From Pseudoalteromonas espejiana DSM 9414 (GTDB lineage: Bacteria; Pseudomonadota; Gammaproteobacteria; Enterobacterales; Alteromonadaceae): a DNA stretch of 64,000 nucleotides. Shown here one piece after another: positions 20,309 to 28,240 of the stretch. The notes under the pieces were generated by a model that had not been told where the DNA came from, searched no databases, and was given only the letters and a program-made list of their open reading frames with translations. Made by a program: the position numbers and the translations under genes. Each line of letters opens with the position of its first letter. Position 1 is the first letter of the stretch. Where the stretch lies: positions 2,801,001 through 2,865,000 of the forward strand of contig NZ_CP011028.1 of NCBI RefSeq assembly GCF_002221525.1, read 5' to 3'.

Positions 20309-21502
20309 ATGAACACGTTTTTATCATCACTATTTGCAGGTGTAACTAGCGCTGTTTTATTAACGTTTTCTACCAGTACTTACGCACAATGGTTTGAATC
20401 TACCGGCCATGCGCAAATTCAAAATGGTGACATTAGCAGTGCTAAATCGTCTGCAATTAAAGATGCAATTACGCAAGCACTGGTGTTTTCTGGGGCGCGG
20501 GTTAGCTCAGTACAAACCTTGGTAGATGGGGTATTAACACAAGATCAGCTTAAAATTAGTAGCCATGGCGAAATTCAAAAAATAGAGCTTGTTAGTGAGC
20601 AGCGCCAAAACGAGCAATTTGCTATTACCTTACGCCTCGATGTGTTTGCTCAAACAGAGCAATGCCCACAAAGTCACTTTAATAAATTTATAGCAGTAAC
20701 CCAAAGTCAACTTGTACACCGAGAGCACGCGTTAATGGGTCAAATATTTGACATTAATAAAGTGGTAAGTAAAAGTTTATTTAACGCGCTTCAAAAAACA
20801 AAAATGAGCGCCCTACCTGTTGCTTATTACAATAAAGCTATCGATGTGGGTAGCTACTTCACACAACAATACGATTACTCAAACGCACAACTAGAAGAAC
20901 TTTCAAACCGAAGCAACGCACAGTATGTATTACTAAGCCAAATAACTAACTTAGCACCCAGCGATAAGCTAAATAATGACTACGCCTTTTGGCAAGACGA
21001 AATCTACCAACGCAGCTATGCCGTTGAGTTTATGCTATTTGATGGCACCACCTACGAGCAGCTGTGGCAAAACAGCTACCGTACACAAGCAATTTGGCCA
21101 TTTGAAAAAACAGCCATTATTGATGTAAACAGTGATAGGTTTTGGCAATCACCCTTCGGACAAAGCATTAGCGATATAAATCAAACTGTAAGTTACGATA
21201 TTCAAGCCGCTATGGCGTGCTTCCCTACTAAGGGAAAAATAATGCACATGGAAAACAGTAAACTAGTAATTAATTTAGGAAAAGATCATGGCCTTAAAAA
21301 AGGCCAGTTACTTAGCATTGCCCATCATAACTATTTAACTGATGCAAAAGGCAATACCATGCCGCATACCATTACTACACTTAACACCATACGCGTTGAG
21401 CAACTTTATAACCAAAGTGCAATAGCCGTAAGCATTGACGATAAGCCGCTTCCTGGCGTGCAAATAAATGATGTGGTAGAAATTGTAAGCCAAGAACGTT
21501 AA
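20309..21502 (+). CDS. flgT: Flagellar H-ring protein FlgT
   Basis: A periplasmic flagellar basal-body protein of the H ring, which helps anchor the motor. The ATG at 20309 is preferred over one 15 bases earlier because GGAG lies 7 bases upstream. The signal peptide covers about residues 1-26 (ends STSTYAQ). The N-terminal domain has GHAQIQNGD and DGVLTQDQLKISSHGEIQ. The C-terminal segment with NLGKDHGLKKGQLLSI is typical of FlgT_C. Length 397 residues. It is divergent from flgP. Confidence 0.85.
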   Translation: MNTFLSSLFAGVTSAVLLTFSTSTYAQWFESTGHAQIQNGDISSAKSSAIKDAITQALVFSGARVSSVQTLVDGVLTQDQLKISSHGEIQKIELVSEQRQNEQFAITLRLDVFAQTEQCPQSHFNKFIAVTQSQLVHREHALMGQIFDINKVVSKSLFNALQKTKMSALPVAYYNKAIDVGSYFTQQYDYSNAQLEELSNRSNAQYVLLSQITNLAPSDKLNNDYAFWQDEIYQRSYAVEFMLFDGTTYEQLWQNSYRTQAIWPFEKTAIIDVNSDRFWQSPFGQSISDINQTVSYDIQAAMACFPTKGKIMHMENSKLVINLGKDHGLKKGQLLSIAHHNYLTDAKGNTMPHTITTLNTIRVEQLYNQSAIAVSIDDKPLPGVQINDVVEIVSQER

Positions 21503-21505
21503 ATA

Positions 21506-21770
21506 GGGCGTGTTAACCTTTGGTGATTGAATTTGCAGCCGTGTGTTTGGTTTTTAGGCAAGGCAGAGCCTATGAAGTGTGGTTATTCCCCATAAATAGG
21601 CGATAACGTAGCATAAAGACCAAACATTCGCTGCCCAACGGGTTCTTTCTAGGGACGATTAACTCTTTGTTGTTCGCTTTTTACTTAGCCCACTAGGTTA
21701 CAAACCTCACGCCGCGATTTAACCGCCCCTAGATTGAACAAATTTCAATCCACAAAGGTCAACACGCCCC
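21506..21770. mobile_element. MITE-like element with ~30-bp terminal inverted repeats
   Basis: The left end (GGGCGTGTTAACCTTTGGTG at 21506) is an imperfect inverted copy of the right end at about 21739-21770 (GGGGCGTGTTGACCTTTGTG read on the minus strand). About 265 bp long, with no coding capacity. It lies in the convergent gap between flgT and oxyR, and its right end overlaps the last codons and stop of oxyR. No target-site duplication is obvious. The internal sequence looks like a non-autonomous repeat family, but I cannot count other copies from one window. Confidence 0.7.
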
Positions 21771-22661
21771 AAGCGCCCGCTTTAAGTTTGGGTGCGCACT
21801 TAGCCATTCACCGAGTTGCTCCACACCCGACAAATGCGGGTAGTGCTTTCTACAAGCAAATACCACATTGCGTTGTTGATTTGGAAAAATAGGTAAATAC
21901 TCAATACCCACGCGCTGAGTACACGCAAGTTTTGGTACAAATGTAACCCCATCATCTATTGCCACCAGCGCAAGCAATGTTTCTAAACTATTGCCTTGAT
22001 ACTGGTTAGAGACATCTACACCTGCAGAAAAACAAAACTTTTGGGCTTGATCTTTAAAGCAATGGCCATCACTTAACATTAATAGGCTACAACTTTGTAA
22101 ATCGCTTACTGCCACTTTTTTATGATTAGCTAGCGGGTTATCTGTTGATACAGCAACAACAAAGTCCTCTTTATACAAATTAACCGTATGGTAATTTTTA
22201 AGCTCGGGAACATCAGCCAAAATAGCAAAATCGAGTTCGCCGTTATCAAGTGCATCTAAAATAGTCGCTGTTTGCATTTCGATAAATGAAAAGTGGCTTT
22301 GGGTAAACGCCGCCTTCATTGATGTAAGTAAAGCAGGCAGTAAGTACGGCGCAATGGTAGGAATAATTCCAATTTTTAATTTGCCCTGAAGTGGCCCATT
22401 TGAAGTTGCAGCCAGCTCTTTTAAGATTTGCGTTTGCTCTAAAATAAAATCAATTTGCGTCAACAAACGTTCACCTTGTGCTGTTAAGGTAACGTGCTTG
22501 GTGGAGCGGTCAAACAAAACGACGCCAAGCTCTTGCTCAAGCTTTTTAACTTGGCCACTTAAGGTAGGTTGGCTAACAAAGCAGGCGTCGGCAGCTTTGC
22601 GAAAATGCTTATAGTGCGCTATTGCTTTTACGTATTCTAAATCTTTTAAGTTCAAATTCAT
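21759..22661 (-). CDS. oxyR: Hydrogen-peroxide sensing regulator OxyR
   Basis: A LysR-family peroxide sensor. ATG at 22661 is chosen: AGG lies 5 bases upstream, and the GTG six bases earlier is within that site. The helix-turn-helix is at about residues 15-50 (HFRKAADACFVSQPTLSGQV). The redox pair is Cys201 and Cys210 in DGHCFKDQAQKFCFSAG, equivalent to Cys199 and Cys208 of E. coli OxyR. Length 300 residues. The final residues (GAC) and the TGA lie inside the terminal repeat of the element at 21506-21770. It is divergent from the peroxiredoxin gene, with an OxyR-type operator between them. Confidence 0.93.
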   Translation of the reverse strand: MNLNLKDLEYVKAIAHYKHFRKAADACFVSQPTLSGQVKKLEQELGVVLFDRSTKHVTLTAQGERLLTQIDFILEQTQILKELAATSNGPLQGKLKIGIIPTIAPYLLPALLTSMKAAFTQSHFSFIEMQTATILDALDNGELDFAILADVPELKNYHTVNLYKEDFVVAVSTDNPLANHKKVAVSDLQSCSLLMLSDGHCFKDQAQKFCFSAGVDVSNQYQGNSLETLLALVAIDDGVTFVPKLACTQRVGIEYLPIFPNQQRNVVFACRKHYPHLSGVEQLGEWLSAHPNLKRALGAC

Positions 22662-22669
22662 CTCCACCT

Positions 22670-22706
22670 GATAGGTTATACCTATTAGTTTAATACAAAC
22701 AAACGA
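22670..22706. promoter_or_regulatory. OxyR operator
   Basis: The first half-site ATAGGTTATACCTAT (22670-22684) matches ATAGnTnnnAnCTAT exactly. After a 7-bp spacer, the second half-site (22692-22706) keeps the outer bases ATA and GAT. It sits between oxyR and the peroxiredoxin gene. A TTGGAA / CATAAT promoter pair (22707-22712 and 22731-22736, spacer 18) begins directly beside it and would serve the peroxiredoxin gene. Confidence 0.8.
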
Positions 22707-22764
22707 TTGGAACTATATTTAAATTCTCGCCATAATGGCTCCAACAAATCAAGAGGAACAAACT

Positions 22765-23493
22765 ATGTTAAAGAATATTGAAGGTCAAACAATCCCAAAC
22801 GTTACATTTGCAACGCGTCAAAACGACGAATGGAAATCAGTAACTTCTGACGAAATTTTTAAAGGCAGAACCGTTGTTGTGTTCTCACTACCGGGTGCAT
22901 TTACGCCAACGTGTTCGTCTACTCACTTACCACGCTATAACGAGCTAGCAGGTGTACTTAAGCAAAATGGCGTAGATGAAATTGTATGTTTATCAGTAAA
23001 CGACACTTTTGTAATGAACGCATGGGCTGAGCACCAAGAAGCGCAAAACATCACATTACTACCAGACGGTAACGGCGAATTTACTGACGGCATGGGCATG
23101 TTAGTAGATAAAAACGATTTAGGTTTTGGCAAGCGTAGCTGGAGATACTCTATGCTAGTTAAAGATGGCGTAATCGACAAAATGTTCATCGAGCCAGACT
23201 TACCAGGCGACCCGTTTGAAGTATCTGATGCAGACACAATGCTTGACTACATCAACCCAAAACAAACTAAGCCGGAGCCAGTAACCGTATTTTCTAAACC
23301 TGGTTGCCCGTTCTGTAAAAAAGCAAAAGAGCTACTAACAGAAAAAGGCTACGCATTTGAAGAAGTTGTTATGGGCGCAGGCGCAACACTTACAAGCCTT
23401 AAAGCAATCACTGGTCGTGATACCGTTCCACAAATATTTATTGGCGGTAAGCACATTGGCGGCTCAGACGATTTAGAAAAATACTTTGCTTAA
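22765..23493 (+). CDS. Peroxiredoxin-glutaredoxin fusion (hybrid Prx5)
   Basis: A glutathione-dependent peroxidase in which a Prx5 domain and the glutaredoxin that recycles it are one chain. Start 22765 follows AAGAGGA by 7 bases; an upstream in-frame ATG at 22735 lies within the -10 region and is unlikely. The Prx domain at residues 1-165 has peroxidatic Cys50 (PGAFTPTCSS). The glutaredoxin domain at 172-242 has CPFC at 181-184 and the GSH-site motif DTVPQIFIGG. The 242-residue length matches the Haemophilus hybrid Prx5 type. It is controlled by the OxyR operator directly upstream. Confidence 0.92.
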   Translation: MLKNIEGQTIPNVTFATRQNDEWKSVTSDEIFKGRTVVVFSLPGAFTPTCSSTHLPRYNELAGVLKQNGVDEIVCLSVNDTFVMNAWAEHQEAQNITLLPDGNGEFTDGMGMLVDKNDLGFGKRSWRYSMLVKDGVIDKMFIEPDLPGDPFEVSDADTMLDYINPKQTKPEPVTVFSKPGCPFCKKAKELLTEKGYAFEEVVMGAGATLTSLKAITGRDTVPQIFIGGKHIGGSDDLEKYFA

Positions 23494-23572
23494 TTAAGTA
23501 AAAATAGCTGGGGCCTGTGCGCCCCTCTATATCAATCTCATCGAATAGATTGAAATAATAAAGGAAACCACT

Positions 23573-25021
23573 ATGAAAGAATTACAAACCGATGTTGTTG
23601 TTATAGGTGCAGGTACTGCAGGCTTAAGCGCATACCGTAACGCTAAACAATTTACCCCTAACGTATTAATGATTGAATCAGGCCCGTATGGCACTACCTG
23701 TGCACGCGTTGGTTGTATGCCGAGTAAATTACTAATTGCCGCAGCCGAAGCCGCGCATTCAATTGAAATGGCGCCTGCATTTGGTGTACATAGCTCAAAA
23801 CCACAAATTGATGGTAAAGCAGTTATGGCACGCGTTAAAAGTGAACGAGATCGCTTTGCAGGATTCGTAGTAGAAGCCGTAGATGAATTACCCGATGAAG
23901 ATAAAATTCGTGGTTACGCTAAATTTTTAGACGCTAACCGTGTACAAATAGATGACCACACAATTATTACTGCTAAACGCTTTGTAATTGCCACAGGTTC
24001 TCGCCCTTCATACCCTGGCGTTTTTAATAACTTTGGCGACAAACTTATTATTAACGACGATGTATTTGACTGGGATGACCTACCAGAATCAGTCGCCGTA
24101 TTTGGCCCTGGTGTTATAGGCCTAGAAATTGGCCAAGCACTTAGCCGATTAGGCGTCAACGTAAAACTATTTGGTGTAGGCGGTGCAATTGGCCCACTTA
24201 CAGACCCAGTAGTAAAAGACTATGCAAACACCGTTTTTGCTAAAGAATTTTTTGTAGATACCGACTCAAACGTATCTGACATGATGCAAGTAGGCGATAA
24301 AGCCCAGCTGACATACACCGATAAACAAGGTGATAAGCATACCGAGCAATTTAACTACGTGCTTGCAGCCACAGGCCGAGTACCCAATGTAGATAAATTA
24401 GCCCTAGAAAATACAGGTATAGAACTTGATGAGCGTGGTGTGCCACATGCCGACCCACATACAATGCAATGTGGCGAGTCAAATATATTTATAGCGGGCG
24501 ATGCCAGTAATATGATCCCACTATTGCACGAAGCATCGGACCAAGGCGCTATTGCTGGCCAAAATGCAGGACGCTTCCCAGATGTTCGTATTGGCCTACG
24601 CCGCGCTAAAATTGCAGCTGTATTTAGCGACCCACAAATAGCAATGGTTGGTGAAAGTTATTCGCAAATTACAGAGCGCTTAGGTGAATGCGGTTGCTTT
24701 GAAGCAGGCGAAGTAAGCTTTGAAAATCAAGGCCGCAGCCGAGTTATGCTAAAAAATAAAGGCCACATGCGTGTTTACGCAGAGCAAGGCACAGGCTTAT
24801 TTTTAGGTGCAGAATTTATTGGCCCACAAGCCGAGCATATAGCTCACTTACTAGCATGGGCTGTACAAAATAAAATGACCGTACCAGAAATGCTAGATAT
24901 GCCATTTTACCACCCAGTAATAGAAGAAGGCCTACGCACTGCACTGCGTGATTTAAACGCCAAGCTAAAATTTGGCCCAGATATTATTAACAGCTGTATG
25001 GAATGTGGCCCAGGCGCTTAA
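23573..25021 (+). CDS. Dihydrolipoyl-dehydrogenase-like flavoprotein with C-terminal CxxC
   Basis: A class I pyridine-nucleotide disulfide oxidoreductase. FAD motif GAGTAG is at residues 12-17, the redox disulfide is Cys43-Cys48 (GTTCARVGCMPSK), the NAD motif is near residue 180 (GPGVIGLEIGQAL), and the interface His447/Glu452 pair is in HPVIEEGL. After this come 30 residues ending in CMEC (Cys475, Cys478), which ordinary dihydrolipoyl dehydrogenase lacks. It lies 79 bp after the peroxiredoxin-glutaredoxin gene. A short GC hairpin in that gap (23510-23525) may attenuate or process the transcript. SD AAAGGAAACC precedes the ATG. The substrate is unknown; a thiol reductase serving peroxide defence is an inference. 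Confidence 0.85.
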   Translation: MKELQTDVVVIGAGTAGLSAYRNAKQFTPNVLMIESGPYGTTCARVGCMPSKLLIAAAEAAHSIEMAPAFGVHSSKPQIDGKAVMARVKSERDRFAGFVVEAVDELPDEDKIRGYAKFLDANRVQIDDHTIITAKRFVIATGSRPSYPGVFNNFGDKLIINDDVFDWDDLPESVAVFGPGVIGLEIGQALSRLGVNVKLFGVGGAIGPLTDPVVKDYANTVFAKEFFVDTDSNVSDMMQVGDKAQLTYTDKQGDKHTEQFNYVLAATGRVPNVDKLALENTGIELDERGVPHADPHTMQCGESNIFIAGDASNMIPLLHEASDQGAIAGQNAGRFPDVRIGLRRAKIAAVFSDPQIAMVGESYSQITERLGECGCFEAGEVSFENQGRSRVMLKNKGHMRVYAEQGTGLFLGAEFIGPQAEHIAHLLAWAVQNKMTVPEMLDMPFYHPVIEEGLRTALRDLNAKLKFGPDIINSCMECGPGA

Positions 25022-25061
25022 CGTTCATATAGCAAAAAACAAATACATACTTGCTAACAAA

Positions 25062-25089
25062 AAGCCAAAACACCTGTTTTGGCTTTTTT
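25062..25089 (+). terminator. Rho-independent terminator
   Basis: An 11-bp stem AAGCCAAAACA / TGTTTTGGCTT with a 2-base loop, followed by a T-run. It lies 40 bp after the flavoprotein stop. Confidence 0.85.
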
Positions 25090-25107
25090 ATGTGTTTTTT
25101 TTAAGCT

Positions 25108-25272
25108 AATACCAATTGTATTAAATTATGCGTTATTTATAGCGACAGATAAATAGAGTGAAATCAAGGCATAAATTTTGATATGTAGTTGTTCTACTTG
25201 ATAAATTTATAACGCAGTTAGCGCTCTATTTAGAACGCTAGAATAACTAAATCTTTAATTCGATTGGTATAA
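25108..25272. repeat. Intergenic element with imperfect inverted ends
   Basis: A 165-bp non-coding element. The left end AATACCAATTGTATTAAA and the inverted right end ATTATACCAATCGAATTAAA are imperfect inverted copies. The internal parts GCGTTATTTATAGCG and CTATTTAGAACGC also pair loosely, so the whole may fold. It fills the gap upstream of the DHH gene, whose promoter it may contain. It shares the ATACCAAT arm with the hairpin at 16866. Confidence 0.6.
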
Positions 25273-25337
25273 TCTCTCAAAAAATATATTTGCTGTTACA
25301 CTCAATTGATTACTCAATTAAAAAAGATGGAATAGCC

Positions 25338-26270
25338 ATGCCCAATAATAAATTTAGACTAGTCACCCGCAGCGATTTTGACGGCTTAGTGTGCGCCGTA
25401 CTGTTAAAAGACTTAGACCTAATTGACGACATTTTATTTGTACACCCAAAAGACATGCAAGATGGCAAAATCGACATAACAGAAAACGACATCACCACTA
25501 ACCTACCCTACGTTGCAGGCTGTCATATTGCTTTTGACCATCACTTAAGCGAAACCGTACGTAACGCAAGCGATATAAAAAACCACGTAATTGACCCTAA
25601 AGCTCCTTCTGCTGCACGCGTTGTTTATGATTACTATGGCGGCGCTGAAAAGTTTCCAAACATTAGCACTGATATGATGGACGCAGTAGATAAAGGCGAT
25701 GCCGCACAGTTTTCAAAAGACGAAATATTAAACCCAACCGATTGGGTATTAATGAACTTTATAATGGATGCCCGCACAGGCCTTGGCCGATTCCGTGAAT
25801 TTAAAATTTCAAACTACCAATTAATGATGAAACTCATTGATGCTTGTAAAGATCAAAGCATCGAAGACATTTTAAAAATGGAAGACGTAGCCGAACGTGT
25901 TGCGCTGTATAACGAGCATAACGAAAAAGCTAAAGCACAAATAACACAGTGTGCAACGGTACACAAAAACCTAGTGGTACTGGATTTAACCCAAGAAGAA
26001 ACCATTTACGCCACCAACCGCTTTGTTATTTACGCCATGTACCCCGACTGCAATATATCAATTCACAAAATGTGGGGCCTAAAAAAACAAAACGTAGTAT
26101 TTGCCATAGGTAAATCAATCACCAACCGCAGCTCAAACACCAATGTGGGCGAGTTATGCCTTAAATACGGCGGTGGCGGCCACTTGAACGCTGGCACCTG
26201 CCAAGTAGAAACCAGCAAAGCCGAAGCGGTGCTTGTTGAGCTGATAGATAAGATTACAAGTGATGGTTAA
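25338..26270 (+). CDS. DHH-family phosphoesterase
   Basis: A DHH/DHHA1 phosphoesterase of the exopolyphosphatase-like or nucleotide-phosphodiesterase group. ATG at 25338 (MPNNKFRLVTRSDFDG) is preferred over the ATG 48 bases earlier because the conserved first motif begins right after it. Motifs: SDFDGLVCA, FDHHLSE (the DHH signature), a middle Asp segment DAVDKGDAAQ, and C-terminal GGGGHLNAGTC of DHHA1. Length 310 residues. It stands alone between an element and a terminator. The exact substrate (oligonucleotide, pAp, c-di-AMP or polyphosphate) cannot be read from the sequence. Confidence 0.8.
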   Translation: MPNNKFRLVTRSDFDGLVCAVLLKDLDLIDDILFVHPKDMQDGKIDITENDITTNLPYVAGCHIAFDHHLSETVRNASDIKNHVIDPKAPSAARVVYDYYGGAEKFPNISTDMMDAVDKGDAAQFSKDEILNPTDWVLMNFIMDARTGLGRFREFKISNYQLMMKLIDACKDQSIEDILKMEDVAERVALYNEHNEKAKAQITQCATVHKNLVVLDLTQEETIYATNRFVIYAMYPDCNISIHKMWGLKKQNVVFAIGKSITNRSSNTNVGELCLKYGGGGHLNAGTCQVETSKAEAVLVELIDKITSDG

Positions 26271-26297
26271 AGGTTAGTTTTTAACTATTAAGATCAT

Positions 26298-26330
26298 AAA
26301 GCGAGTAGATTTATTTTTACTCGCTTTTTT
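26298..26330 (+). terminator. Rho-independent terminator of the DHH gene
   Basis: Stem AAAGCGAGTA (26298-26307) pairs with TACTCGCTTT (26318-26327), followed by further Ts. Confidence 0.8.
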
Positions 26331-26632
26331 GTTTGTAATTATAAATACATAGCCAAAAAAGTTATTTTCTCTACACCCCAACTGATTAGTTATTCGTACC
26401 TTAGCCTGTAGGGTTGCTTTGAGCGAAAGCCAGTCATTCAGATTGGTAAATATCATCGTTAATTGATTGGTTAAACTACTCTTTGCGCATATATTCATTA
26501 AAATGAGCGGCGCGCGCATATTAGCTCATTTAACTCTACCTAAAAGTTTTAGAAAACTTAGTGATAGTAATACCTTAGGCAATTTGTTAAAACTATATTT
26601 TTTACTAAGATATTTTTTCTTGAAGGGTTTTA
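26331..26632. other. Gene-free gap, AT-rich
   Basis: About 300 bp without a convincing gene. It contains a stem-loop AAATGAGC (26501-26508) / GCTCATTT (26524-26531) around a short CG-rich stretch, and a small palindrome AAGTTTTAGAAAACTT near 26543. It presumably holds the promoter of the orphan gene at 26633. Confidence 0.5.
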
Positions 26633-27193
26633 ATGATTATTGTTTTTATTATTTTTATAGTTTTATTGATGTTCGCCTTCGCTAATTATTTTGGAAAATC
26701 TACCTTGACTAGTGAGAATAGAATTAGCGAGTTGATGGAATTCTCAAATATTAGTAAGTTCAATTTTTATCTATATGATGAAGTTGTTGATTTTAAGTCT
26801 TATGAATTAAGCTCTGATTCTGTAGCACTTCTGGACTTTAGTAATGATGGTGTTTCATTAAATATTGATGATGGTTTTTCTCTTATCGAATTTGAATACA
26901 ATATCCAATTTACAGTAGATAATAGAGTTTACTACTTTAGTCATTACGCTAATTTATCTGATGCTAAAACACCTGAAGTTTTGTACGAAAATTATTATTA
27001 TGACGACGGCGAACTTTCAAAAAATATTGCTTACAGAAGATTTGAAATCGTTGCTTATTGGTCTATTTGTAAATTATTTGATAAATTTAATTCAGAATTT
27101 AATGAAGAAAAAGATTTTGTTGAATCGATAGGTTTGGAAATGTTAGATGAATTAAAATCAAAACTAACTTTTGTAAGAAACTTTAATTGCTAA
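26633..27193 (+). CDS. Orphan AT-rich membrane-anchored protein
   Basis: Function not recognised. 186 residues with one N-terminal membrane segment (residues 2-18, IIVFIIFIVLLMFAFA) and an acidic, aromatic-rich soluble part (for example YENYYYDDGE). GAAGGG lies 8 bases before the ATG, supporting the start. Base composition is much more AT-rich than the neighbouring housekeeping genes and codon choice differs. It stands alone between the DHH gene and the 3' side of a tRNA-Arg gene, which suggests acquisition, but no integrase or att repeat is visible. Confidence 0.6.
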   Translation: MIIVFIIFIVLLMFAFANYFGKSTLTSENRISELMEFSNISKFNFYLYDEVVDFKSYELSSDSVALLDFSNDGVSLNIDDGFSLIEFEYNIQFTVDNRVYYFSHYANLSDAKTPEVLYENYYYDDGELSKNIAYRRFEIVAYWSICKLFDKFNSEFNEEKDFVESIGLEMLDELKSKLTFVRNFNC

Positions 27194-27345
27194 ATTTGAT
27201 AAACAAGCAACATAACAAGAATCCAGGGGCTCCCGACTGCGGCGCTCCGCCATGATTCTGTCTTTACGAACTTCCGAAAACTGTACTCTCCAGCCATTCG
27301 ACAGCATAAAATATTGATAATAATTGGCAAGGTATTTTACTGTGT

Positions 27346-27367
27346 CGGATGGCGCTTCGCTTATCCG
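27346..27367. repeat. REP-like palindrome
   Basis: CGGATGGCGCTTCGCTTATC and the two bases after it form an imperfect hairpin with CGGAT/ATCCG ends, resembling enterobacterial REP units. It is 54 bp from the tRNA-Arg 3' end. Confidence 0.4.
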
Positions 27368-27420
27368 GCCCACGCAGGCACAAAAGAGTTACTAATATTG
27401 CTTTAGGTTTTTGATTTTAT

Positions 27421-27496
27421 TGGTAGCCCCTGCAGGAATCGAACCTGCAACTGCCCCTTAGGAGGGGGCCGTTATATCCATTTAACTAAGAGGCCA
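27421..27496 (-). tRNA. tRNA-Arg (anticodon CCU)
   Basis: A 76-nt cloverleaf on the minus strand with encoded CCA (27421-27423). The acceptor stem TGGCCTC/GGGGCTA pairs with two wobbles. The anticodon stem GCCCC/GGGGC encloses loop CTCCTAA, giving anticodon CCT (reads AGG). The T arm contains GGTTCGATTCC. It lies 58 bp after the last FlgO-like gene on the same strand. Confidence 0.95.
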
Positions 27497-27554
27497 CATC
27501 AAGCTTACAAAAATTATAACGGCATCTTGTTTTTCATATCAAGCTAAAATTAAC

Positions 27555-28232
27555 TTAATTGCTTGATAAATATATATCTTCTTTGTTTAGTACATAAAGC
27601 GGGATAAGTTTTCGGCTAGTGGCAACCACATGCTTGCTATGCACATTTATAACACGGGTATTTACTGCTACGCCATTTGGGCGGTAGATTAAGGTGCCTG
27701 CTAGTACGTAGTTAGCCATACTGCTTTCACTCAGTTTTTCTATATCACGAGATAATACAAAGTCACCTCGGTTAGATACATCAATAGTACTCATGGTTTT
27801 AAAGTCAACAACACCGTAACCAAATTTTTGCAGCTGATGAATAAAGCTCTCAGCTATTTGATTCCCTAATTGGTTACTTTTATTAAGCGATGCGTCTAAA
27901 TCAACGATGGTTGTTACCGCTATATTAATGCTGTTGTTATCTTGTGCTTCAGATTCGAGCGTGTCGACTAAATCAAGCGCCATTTGCTCTACGTAATTAA
28001 CGAGCGTTTTATGGTGTTTAATCGGTGTAAAGTGCCTAGCTGTGTCGTACTCACTTTGTTGTTGTACAGATTGATTGGCATAAACGGGTGCAGGTTGGCT
28101 ACTTTGCGTTACTACAGTGTAATCTGAACGCGTGTTAACGTTTTCGTTGTGCTCATTATTTTGTGTAATTGAGCATCCAGTTAACGCAAGGCTCGTGGTT
28201 AACCCCGCTATAGCGTATAGTTTGTTAAACAT
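27555..28232 (-). CDS. FlgO-like lipoprotein, paralog 3
   Basis: An outer-membrane lipoprotein of the FlgO family. FlgO is part of the flagellar H ring / outer-membrane disc in Vibrio. ATG at 28232 is used because GAGG lies 6 bases upstream. The signal ends in lipobox LTGC. The FlgO domain covers about residues 70-220, with SLNKSNQLGNQIAESFIHQL, FVLSRDIEKL, ANYVLAGTLIYRP and NTRVINVHSKHVVA. Length 225 residues. It is third of three tandem paralogs whose domains align throughout. Whether it serves flagella or another envelope structure is not shown by the sequence. Confidence 0.75.
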   Translation of the reverse strand: MFNKLYAIAGLTTSLALTGCSITQNNEHNENVNTRSDYTVVTQSSQPAPVYANQSVQQQSEYDTARHFTPIKHHKTLVNYVEQMALDLVDTLESEAQDNNSINIAVTTIVDLDASLNKSNQLGNQIAESFIHQLQKFGYGVVDFKTMSTIDVSNRGDFVLSRDIEKLSESSMANYVLAGTLIYRPNGVAVNTRVINVHSKHVVATSRKLIPLYVLNKEDIYLSSN

Positions 28233-28240
28233 AATCAACC

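Noticed and set aside
26467..26685. 72-codon plus-strand frame overlapping the orphan gene start
   Set aside because: No ribosome site. It overlaps the better-supported frame at 26633 and contains the stem-loop at 26501-26531.
27164..27373. 69-codon minus-strand frame beside tRNA-Arg
   Set aside because: It overlaps the 3' end of the orphan gene and the REP-like palindrome, has no ribosome site and encodes no recognisable domain.
27194..27420. Possible integron attC or island attachment site
   Set aside because: No paired R and L boxes could be found, and no second copy of the tRNA 3' end is visible near 26270-26630.
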